From contig CAINUH010000256.1 in the NCBI GenBank assembly GCA_903853735.1, positions 1 to 5,134 on the forward strand: 5,134 nt of DNA, in the 5' to 3' direction. The notes under the pieces are model-generated. The model ran no database searches. It was not told the origin of the DNA and was given only the letters and a program-made list of their open reading frames with translations. The number at the start of each line of letters is the position of its first letter. The stretch's first letter is position 1. Of this stretch, positions 1 through 4,792 are shown piece by piece. This DNA comes from an uncultured Desulfomonile sp. GTDB taxonomy: Bacteria; Desulfobacterota; Desulfomonilia; Desulfomonilales; Desulfomonilaceae. The position numbers and the translations under genes are program-made.

Positions 1-15
1 GCGGATCGCGTGTTT

Positions 16-2331
16 TCACTGCTGCCCCTTGAGGGTGTCCACCACTTCTGAGCGGCCTCTCTCTGACGCTACAGTCAAGGCGGTCTTGCCTTCCCAGTCC
101 CGGGCACCAACATTGGCTCCTGCGGCCATAAGGATTTTCACTACGGGATTTTGACCGTTCCTGGCGGCCACAATCAGAGCTGTGCTACCCTCATTGTTTC
201 CGGCATTGACCTCTGCGTTCTTGCCCAGGAGAATCTTAACCACATCCGCATGACCGTTCTGTGAAGCCTGAATCAAGGCTGTGCTGCCGTCTTTGTCCTT
301 GGCTTGCACATCCGCTCCCCTGGTGGTCAGCAATCTCACCACGTCGGCATGACCATTCTCCGCAGCTATTATAAGTGCTGTGCGCCAGTTCTTGTTCGTC
401 GCGTTGATAACGGCATTTGTGTTTAGCAGGAGTTTGGCGGTATCGGTGTGACCGCCCCGTGACGCCTGGATTAGTGCTGTGTTGCCCCTATTGTCCACGG
501 CATGGACGTCCGCCCCTAAGGCCGACAGACTCCTTACTACACCGGTACGACCACGACCGGCAGCGGCCGGCAAGGGAGTAACCCCGTTTGGAGGTCTGAA
601 ATTAGGATTTGCCCCTCGTTGTACAAGCAGCTTGATCACCTCCAAATTCTCCAATCCGGAAGCCAGGGTTAAGGCAGTGTCGCCCGAGGTTGTCACTGCA
701 TCCACCCTTACTCGCTGCTCCAATATCCTCTTAACCTCGCGATCATCCCCACGCACGGAAGCAATCACGAGTTGACGTTCCAGGTCTCCACCCGTGTTAG
801 TCTTTATCTCCGCCCCTTTTTCCAGAAGCAGCTTCACCACAGGTGCATGGCCCCCGCGACATGCTTTGATCAGGCCGGAGACACCCTCCAGGTCAGCAGC
901 ATTCACATCAGCTCCCCTGTTGAGGAGAAGTTGGACGGCTTTCAAATGTCCGCCGGCGCAGGCCAGAGTCAACGCGGTATCGCCCCCGTTGGTCCTCGAC
1001 TTAACATCCGCCCCTTGATCCAAGAGCAATTCCAAGATCTTGACATGGCCATTTCCGGCAGCCACAGACAAGGGCGTCTCACCCTCCGCATTCTTCGCGT
1101 CGATTCTTGCACCACCATGCACAAGCAGGCCGACCACTTCTACGTGGCCACTTTCACCCGCGGCCAATAAACCCGTGGAGCGAGAATTGTCAGTGGCATC
1201 GATTTCAGCGCCTCGGGATAAAAGTAGTTTGACTATCTCGGCGTGCCCTTGCCTCGCACTGATGATGAGGGCAGTAGCATTGTCTTCGCTCCTGGAATCG
1301 ACATCCGCGCCGTAGGAAATAAATTTCTCAGCCGTTTCCAGATCTCCGGCGGCAGCGGCATCCAAGAACTTTTTCCGTAATTCGGATTCCGGTATCTTGG
1401 GGCCTACGAAGGACAATGGGAATGCGCCGACAACGGTTCCTTCGAACTGTGGGTGCTGGCGTCCGGCAGTATCTTCTTTGGTGTGGTTATACGCGTACTC
1501 ATAGGCCTCGTTCAGAGTCACCACTCCGTCATGATCTTTATCCGCCTTGCCCTTCAACCCCTCAAGGAGGTTGTGGGTAAAAACACTATTCCTTTTGTCG
1601 GGCAGTTCCCAAGATAATTGACCGTCTTTGGCCGAACTAATAATAGCCCGACCGGAAGAATTACGAGCTTCGCGGATGAACAGTTCAAGAGACGGAGTAA
1701 GCGCCTTGGGCTTCATCTGGGAAAAACCGCCGGCGTGACAGGCATCCGCAATAATAAGCACTCGCTCGGCGCTAATTTCTTTGAGAAACTCCAGACCACT
1801 CATTTTAACGCCTGTTGTTCCCAAATACTCCGATTCGGAATCATAAGGAAGAAACAGGAATTCCTTCGGCCTCATAGGATCAAAAGCCCCGTGACCGCTC
1901 AGAAATAGAATGACCGTGTCGTCTTTTCCTGCCTTGGGCAACATATAATACAGATATTTCTCAATCTCGGATTTGATGGCTTTTTCATCAAGAAGGAATG
2001 TCACACGTGTTTCCTTAAAAATCTTGTCCTGTGTCTGCAGGAAATCGCCAAAAGCTTGGGCGTCTCTGTCGGCAAGATCGAGCTTAGGGATCTTCGAGTC
2101 ACGGTATTTGGACACTCCGACCATCAAGGCGTACAGGACCCCTTTGGCCGGGGGCGGCGCCGAAGCGGATTCATCCTTTCCACCCGTTTTCACAGAGGGG
2201 GTCGAGTCGGCGGCCAATGCAGTTCCTGGCATGGCGAATGAGAAGATGAGGACGAGAACAAGAACCGGCGATGCCACTTTCAATAGATTCTTGAGGGTAC
2301 GGTGAACGAACAAGCCCGAGGTCATTTGCAT
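16..2331 (-). CDS. Exported caspase-like protease (peptidase C14) with ankyrin-repeat array
   Basis: Predicted cysteine protease of the caspase/metacaspase fold, exported from the cytoplasm. Residues 1-40 form a Sec-type signal peptide: basic start (R11, K14, K18), hydrophobic core about 19-34, and an ALA-A cleavage site near 40. The caspase domain spans about 65-310. The catalytic His is H147 in SGHG and the catalytic Cys is C198 in IIADACHAGG, both in classical family context. Residues 264-275 (DKDHDGVVTLNE) match a 12-residue EF-hand loop. Residues 318-771 are about 14 ankyrin repeats, probably a protein-binding surface. I chose the ATG at 2331 because GAGG lies 6 bases upstream; a second ATG two codons later is less well spaced. 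The gene ends naturally at TGA. It follows a sigma/anti-sigma pair and has its own ECF-type promoter. The fold, active site and export are well supported; substrate and role are unknown. Eukaryotic origin is unlikely, since caspase-fold proteins are common in bacteria. Confidence 0.93.
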   Translation of the reverse strand: MQMTSGLFVHRTLKNLLKVASPVLVLVLIFSFAMPGTALAADSTPSVKTGGKDESASAPPPAKGVLYALMVGVSKYRDSKIPKLDLADRDAQAFGDFLQTQDKIFKETRVTFLLDEKAIKSEIEKYLYYMLPKAGKDDTVILFLSGHGAFDPMRPKEFLFLPYDSESEYLGTTGVKMSGLEFLKEISAERVLIIADACHAGGFSQMKPKALTPSLELFIREARNSSGRAIISSAKDGQLSWELPDKRNSVFTHNLLEGLKGKADKDHDGVVTLNEAYEYAYNHTKEDTAGRQHPQFEGTVVGAFPLSFVGPKIPESELRKKFLDAAAAGDLETAEKFISYGADVDSRSEDNATALIISARQGHAEIVKLLLSRGAEIDATDNSRSTGLLAAGESGHVEVVGLLVHGGARIDAKNAEGETPLSVAAGNGHVKILELLLDQGADVKSRTNGGDTALTLACAGGHLKAVQLLLNRGADVNAADLEGVSGLIKACRGGHAPVVKLLLEKGAEIKTNTGGDLERQLVIASVRGDDREVKRILEQRVRVDAVTTSGDTALTLASGLENLEVIKLLVQRGANPNFRPPNGVTPLPAAAGRGRTGVVRSLSALGADVHAVDNRGNTALIQASRGGHTDTAKLLLNTNAVINATNKNWRTALIIAAENGHADVVRLLTTRGADVQAKDKDGSTALIQASQNGHADVVKILLGKNAEVNAGNNEGSTALIVAARNGQNPVVKILMAAGANVGARDWEGKTALTVASERGRSEVVDTLKGQQ
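19..1380 (-). repeat. Ankyrin-repeat array, about 14 units of 33 residues (99 bp)
   Basis: Residues 318-771 of the caspase-like protein. Successive units begin near residues 318, 351, 385, 418, 451, 484, 517, 551, 584, 617, 650, 683, 716 and 749, giving a period of 33 residues. Typical units show TALxxAxxxGHxxVVKLLLxxGAxVxAxD. The first unit (KKFLDAAAAGDLETAEKF) lacks the TPL/TAL turn and looks like an N-terminal cap. The unit at 517-550 (QLVIASVRGDDREVKRIL) is also cap-like although it is in the middle. The last unit is cut to 23 residues and ends as a capping helix. Ankyrin solenoids generally bind proteins, so this part probably recruits a substrate or regulator. Confidence 0.92.
1402..2139 (-). 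other. Caspase-fold (C14) catalytic domain within the 771-aa protein
   Basis: Residues about 65-310. The opening strand (YALMVGVSKYRD) and the motif LADRDAQAFGDFL match the start of bacterial caspase domains. The His box (VILFLSGHG, codon for H147 at 1891-1893) and Cys box (VLIIADACHAGG, codon for C198 at 1738-1740) are both intact, so the enzyme should be catalytically competent. The later part has SVFTHNLLEGLKG, a p10-like helix found in bacterial family members. Acidic residues are frequent near the Cys box (D196), as in metacaspases that cut after Arg or Lys, but I cannot assign cleavage specificity from sequence alone. Confidence 0.88.
1507..1542 (-). other. EF-hand-like calcium-binding loop in the caspase domain
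   Basis: Encodes residues 264-275, DKDHDGVVTLNE. Acidic or oxygen ligands fall at loop positions 1 (D), 3 (D), 5 (D), 9 (T) and 12 (E), with Gly at 6 and Val at 8, which matches the canonical EF-hand loop. A similar acidic D-x-D-G segment occurs in other bacterial caspase-domain proteins, so it may be a family feature. Only one loop is evident, whereas EF-hands usually come in pairs. Calcium binding is therefore plausible but not shown. Confidence 0.6.
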
Positions 2332-2336
2332 AGCAT

Positions 2337-2342
2337 TCCTCT
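2337..2342 (-). promoter_or_regulatory. Ribosome binding site of the caspase-ankyrin gene
   Basis: The minus strand reads AGAGGA here, with GAGG (2338-2341) 6 bases before the ATG at 2331. This favours the first ATG over the one two codons later. Confidence 0.7.
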
Positions 2343-2454
2343 GTGAACCTGTCTCATTAGTGTTTGATTTTTTTTAAAACCGCTCTTATCCTGCTGCTAC
2401 GGACGAACCCTTTGTGAATCGCCGATTTACCGGCACAGCAACTCAGTCTTCAGT

Positions 2455-2482
2455 TTTGACAACATCCCGAGATTGAAGTTCC
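2455..2482 (-). promoter_or_regulatory. ECF sigma-type promoter for the caspase-ankyrin gene
   Basis: The minus strand carries GGAACTT (2476-2482) as -35 and TCAAA (2455-2459) as -10, separated by exactly 16 bases. This matches the sigma-E/ECF promoter pattern of an AAC-containing -35 with a 16-base spacer and a TC-containing -10. The -35 begins 12 bases after the stop codon of the anti-sigma gene. Initiation would fall near 2448-2450, giving a leader of about 117 bases. The leader contains a small hairpin with a GCCGG stem arm (plus strand about 2424-2437) and an A8 tract. The obvious reader is the sigma factor encoded at 3625-4224. The match is seen in the sequence; the sigma assignment is inferred. 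Confidence 0.68.
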
Positions 2483-2494
2483 CTGGTGTCACGA

Positions 2495-3487
2495 CTAAAG
2501 CATCAAGGCCATCACGTTTCTCCGAATAACAGATGCAAGATCGTCCAGGTTGGCTACTTTCGCACCATTGCTGTGGAGTGTACTGCCGGAAGCCGTATCA
2601 ATCATGCGGCATTCAATGTTAACAGCTTCGTCCGAATGCGACACATTTATCACTATTGCAATAGTGATATCGAGACTCTTGCGCAGGCCTTCCAGCATAT
2701 TTTGTATGTCGTAGGGATTGACTTGCTTGTTCCTCACTGCCTCTCTGAACAGCGCCGGCGATACTACCTGGTAGCGCTCCATTAATGCCATATCCGGCTC
2801 GAGGGCTCGATAAACAGCGTCAATCCTATCTTGTGGAACTATCTTCTTAAAATCGTTAAACAAGACTATGAATGCTGCTCGCTGCGCTCCCGCCTCCAGT
2901 GTGGCCTTGGGCTTGGGCGCTTTGTCCCACGTAATGTGACTCAAGCCCACCACGGTCGGCGGGGCTTCCGTGGGATACAACATAACAGTGAGGATTATTG
3001 CTGCAGCCACGGCTGTGGCGGCCACGGCGGGAATCCTAAACCACTCAGAGACCACATCCCGGAATCTCTTAGGCCTCGGCTCTCTCTCGCCGCCGCGTTT
3101 GGGTTCGACTCCTGCAGGAAGACGGTCACTCAACTTTTCCCATAAATCCTCGGACATGGTTTCTACAGGTTCTCCGGTCCTATAAGCAGCCAGTTCTTCG
3201 CGACATGCAGGACACTCTATGAGGTGTGCCTCCAGCAGGGTACCAGGATCACGGTCCACACGGGCCAATTCGTAGAGTTCACGGGGATGCGGACAGAAGG
3301 CAGTTCTATTTTCTCGCAAAGCAGCGACAATGTTGCGCAGGTCTTCTAGTTCCGACAGGCACGCATGGCAACTTGCCAGATGGTGCTCGACCCTGTCCCT
3401 GTCCGCAGGGGAGAGCCTTTCCTCGAGGTACGAAACCATTAGGTCGTCCACGTGGTCGGAAGATTGTGGCTTATGCGGATTTTTCAA
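2495..3487 (-). CDS. Membrane anti-sigma factor with two zinc-finger (ZAS-type) motifs
   Basis: Predicted partner and inhibitor of the sigma factor encoded just upstream. The cytoplasmic N-terminus has two zinc-binding anti-sigma motifs: H36-x3-C40-x2-C43 and H88-x3-C92-x2-C95. Possible upstream ligands are H12 for the first and C65 or H67 for the second. A basic stretch (about 130-142) precedes a single transmembrane helix at about 153-171 (AVAATAVAAAIILTVML). Residues 172-330 lie outside the cytoplasm and look like an alpha/beta domain, with strands near 205-210, 239-243, 274-281 and 288-296. That pattern recalls CsgG/TolB-N/FlgO-like domains. I chose TTG at 3487: GAGGG lies 8 bases upstream, an in-frame stop lies at 3500-3502, and the first ATG (codon 17) would cut into the zinc domain. 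It is 330 residues, longer than minimal ZAS anti-sigma factors because of the extracytoplasmic domain. The anti-sigma role is strongly supported by motif and position; the sensed signal is unknown. Confidence 0.88.
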   Translation of the reverse strand: MKNPHKPQSSDHVDDLMVSYLEERLSPADRDRVEHHLASCHACLSELEDLRNIVAALRENRTAFCPHPRELYELARVDRDPGTLLEAHLIECPACREELAAYRTGEPVETMSEDLWEKLSDRLPAGVEPKRGGEREPRPKRFRDVVSEWFRIPAVAATAVAAAIILTVMLYPTEAPPTVVGLSHITWDKAPKPKATLEAGAQRAAFIVLFNDFKKIVPQDRIDAVYRALEPDMALMERYQVVSPALFREAVRNKQVNPYDIQNMLEGLRKSLDITIAIVINVSHSDEAVNIECRMIDTASGSTLHSNGAKVANLDDLASVIRRNVMALML

Positions 3488-3495
3488 CTCTTTGT

Positions 3496-3501
3496 CCCTC
3501 T
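3496..3501 (-). promoter_or_regulatory. Ribosome binding site deciding the TTG start of the anti-sigma gene
   Basis: The minus strand reads AGAGGG, 8 bases before TTG at 3487. There is no in-frame ATG between this site and the upstream stop at 3500-3502. A TTG start can lower translation, which might help set the anti-sigma to sigma ratio. Confidence 0.65.
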
Positions 3502-3616
3502 ATGTAAGAATGCACTGTAATACCATTTCGCTACAAAATAGGTAGCTTCACCGGGATGTCGGCGTGCCTCTGGAGCGTAGTCTCAGGTCTTGCCGTCCGC
3601 AGCGAAGGAGGCATGC

Positions 3617-3659
3617 GGGCCGCCTTACCTGGATAATTGCGCAATGGAATAAGCGGCCC
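3617..3659 (-). other. GC-rich hairpin spanning the sigma stop codon
   Basis: An inverted repeat pairs GGGCCGC (plus 3617-3623) with GCGGCCC (3653-3659). It extends by three more pairs (TTA/TAA) past a one-base bulge. The loop contains the 10-base palindrome ATTGCGCAAT (3636-3645). The structure covers the last codons and TAA of the sigma gene. No U-tract follows it on the minus strand, so it does not look like an intrinsic terminator. It could act as an attenuator, an RNA processing or stabilising stem, or a coupling element. Confidence 0.45.
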
Positions 3660-4224
3660 GGAGTTTATCCAGACAACGCCTGGTTCTTACGTTCAGCGTG
3701 TTCTCCACCACACCGAGTTTGTGTGCGATCTCTCCAAAAGAGAGGTCGTGGTAGTACCTGAGCGTGAGGAGTTCACGGCAGCCTGCATCGAGCCGATCCA
3801 CTGCTTCACGCAATATTGAAGCCAGTTCGTACTTTTCAATCTGTATGTCCTGGGGATCCACATCCGATGCAATCATTATGGATCCGTCCCGGACCGAATC
3901 ATGGTGGTCTATTGCTTCTGTTTCGGCGTCTCGTTTGACAGCCTTGATCTTTCGATATTCGTCAATCAAGACCCTTTCGGTTACCAAGCAAACAAAACTG
4001 GTAAGGGAATGGGTTGCGTCATATCCACGTAGGCCGGTTGCGAGGGAAAGAAACGCCGACTGAGTGATATCATCCACCTCATAAGGTGACAGCCCAGTCT
4101 GTCGCCGTACCACGTTTCTCATGAGTCCTATGAACCGAGAGTAGAACTCTCTCCAGGCTTTTTCCGACCCCGTAACACACTCCTGAACCAACAGGAGGTC
4201 TTCGTCCTCGATTTTTTTTCCCAC
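3625..4224 (-). CDS. ECF-type RNA polymerase sigma factor (sigma-70 family)
   Basis: Directs RNA polymerase to specific promoters, probably held inactive by the anti-sigma factor encoded next. Numbered from the GTG at 4224, the protein has 199 residues. Region 2 spans about 22-100, including the DDITQSAFLSL core-binding helix (51-61) and a basic DNA-contact part (SFVCLVTERVLIDEYRK, 76-92). Region 4 spans about 134-192, with helix-turn-helix LSFGEIAHKLGVVENTL (161-177). There is no region 1 or 3, as in ECF sigma factors. The open frame runs up to TTG at 4374 and includes ATG at 4281. I prefer GTG because GGAG lies 10 bases upstream, the protein then starts MGKKIEDEDLLLVQECV like typical family members, and an extended -10 promoter overlaps the ATG. 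The longer N-terminus looks non-conserved. The spacer to the anti-sigma gene is 137 bases, unusually long for such pairs. The family is certain; the start is moderately sure. Confidence 0.9.
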   Translation of the reverse strand: MGKKIEDEDLLLVQECVTGSEKAWREFYSRFIGLMRNVVRRQTGLSPYEVDDITQSAFLSLATGLRGYDATHSLTSFVCLVTERVLIDEYRKIKAVKRDAETEAIDHHDSVRDGSIMIASDVDPQDIQIEKYELASILREAVDRLDAGCRELLTLRYYHDLSFGEIAHKLGVVENTLNVRTRRCLDKLRAAYSIAQLSR

Positions 4225-4234
4225 GCCCTGGAAG

Positions 4235-4238
4235 CTCC
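4235..4238 (-). promoter_or_regulatory. Ribosome binding site supporting the GTG start of the sigma gene
   Basis: The minus strand reads GGAG 10 bases before GTG at 4224. The competing ATG at 4281 has only AGGG directly abutting it, too close to work as a Shine-Dalgarno. Confidence 0.5.
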
Positions 4239-4271
4239 GGCCGTTTCGTTTTGCTTTGAGTGTCCTACCAC

Positions 4272-4280
4272 ATAATAGCA
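4272..4280 (-). promoter_or_regulatory. Extended -10 promoter candidate for the sigma/anti-sigma unit
   Basis: The minus strand reads TGCTATTAT, an extended -10 element (TGn followed by TATTAT, one mismatch to TATAAT). No good -35 hexamer lies 16-18 bases upstream, which is tolerated in extended -10 promoters. Initiation near 4265 would give a leader of about 40 bases before the GTG at 4224 and would exclude the earlier ATG and TTG starts. I see no ECF-type promoter here, so the unit may be driven by the housekeeping sigma factor. Confidence 0.4.
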
Positions 4281-4357
4281 TCCCTGGCGACGTTGTGTAC
4301 GAGAACCACCTTTCGCGAGTCCAGGTCAAGCAGTGACACCGATTCGCCTTCAAGAAA

Positions 4358-4398
4358 ATAACACTGTTAACCAAAAGCTATGGTGGTATGACACTGTT
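4358..4398 (-). repeat. Pair of 11-bp direct repeats upstream of the sigma gene
   Basis: The minus strand has AACAGTGTCAT (4388-4398) and AACAGTGTTAT (4358-4368). They are identical at 10 of 11 positions and exactly 30 bases apart, close to three helical turns. A shorter relative (GTGTCA, 4334-4339) lies 25 bases further on. They sit about 95-130 bases before the proposed transcription start, in a region with no gene. This is the arrangement of an operator for a cooperative regulator, but the regulator is unknown and chance cannot be excluded. Confidence 0.35.
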
Positions 4399-4482
4399 CC
4401 GAGGGCCCAGTTTGTCGAGTTCGAGAATGAGGGTCTTTGGTTGTCATCCTTGAATGCCTACCAAGCCTACATTTTCAGACAG

Positions 4483-4525
4483 AAAAAACGCCGGGGGTGC
4501 TCAGCGCACCCCACAGCATCCCGGC
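4483..4525 (-). terminator. Intrinsic terminator of the small Cys-rich protein gene
   Basis: The minus strand forms a stem GGGGTGC/GCACCCC (plus 4494-4500 with 4506-4512) with a 5-base loop. An alternative outer pairing is GCCGGG/CCCGGC (4490-4495 with 4520-4525). It is followed by CGGCG and six T's (plus A4483-A4488). It begins 17 bases after the stop of the 77-aa gene and isolates that gene from the sigma unit. Confidence 0.85.
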
Positions 4526-4541
4526 ATCTTCCCAGCATCAA

Positions 4542-4775
4542 TTACTTGCACTCTTTGCAGTCGCTTACGACTTTTCCGCCCGCCTTGGTACAGTCCGCCT
4601 CCGACTTGACCTGATCACATTTACCTTTCACGCAGCAATTGATGGTCTTTGCAGGCTTCTCTGGTGTACCTGGAGCGGCAGGAGCGGCGCCTGAACCAGG
4701 ACTGGTCTGTGCCATTACAAGGGGAACCGAAATAGCGAATGCGGCCACTGTGAGCAAACTGATCAACCTTTTCAT
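4542..4775 (-). CDS. Small secreted six-cysteine protein of unknown function
   Basis: A 77-residue protein with a Sec signal peptide (MKRLISLLTVAAFAISVPLV, cleavage near MA-QTS at 22/23). A flexible Ala/Pro/Gly-rich linker (about 25-43) follows, then a compact Cys-rich end with C47, C48, C53, C62, C73 and C76. The spacing is CC-x4-C-x8-C-x10-C-x2-C, and the tail has many Lys. Such a domain could be held by disulfides or could bind a metal; I do not recognise a named family, though I recall similar short proteins from delta-proteobacterial genomes. I chose the ATG at 4775 because AGGAGG lies 6 bases upstream. The open frame extends 6 codons to a TTG at 4793, but that would place the Shine-Dalgarno inside the gene. 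It has its own terminator, so it appears to be a separate transcription unit; a link to the sigma circuit is not shown. Confidence 0.8.
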   Translation of the reverse strand: MKRLISLLTVAAFAISVPLVMAQTSPGSGAAPAAPGTPEKPAKTINCCVKGKCDQVKSEADCTKAGGKVVSDCKECK

Positions 4776-4781
4776 CTGAAG

Positions 4782-4787
4782 CCTCCT
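4782..4787 (-). promoter_or_regulatory. Strong ribosome binding site deciding the start of the Cys-rich gene
   Basis: The minus strand reads AGGAGG, a full Shine-Dalgarno, 6 bases before ATG at 4775. It rules out the upstream TTG at 4793 as the start. Confidence 0.85.
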
Positions 4788-4792
4788 GAACA

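Noticed and set aside
479..1315. Several plus-strand open frames of 70-130 codons opposite the ankyrin array
   Set aside because: They are antisense shadows produced by the regular codon pattern of the repeats, with no recognisable domains.
3502..3530. Possible extended -10 (TGGTATTAC, minus strand) before the anti-sigma gene
   Set aside because: Only four of six positions match the -10 consensus and there is no -35; too weak to call a separate promoter.
3533..3616. 27-codon minus-strand frame (starts MPPSLRTARPE) in the sigma/anti-sigma spacer
   Set aside because: No ribosome binding site precedes its ATG and the composition looks non-coding.
4225..4374. Longer sigma reading frame starting at TTG 4374 or ATG 4281
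   Set aside because: The extra N-terminal residues do not resemble ECF sigma factors, neither start has a well-placed ribosome binding site, and the frame overlaps a likely extended -10 promoter. GTG at 4224 fits better.
4389..4402. GGAACA on the minus strand upstream of the sigma gene as an ECF -35 for autoregulation
   Set aside because: No TC-containing -10 lies 16-17 bases downstream, unlike the promoter at 2455-2482.
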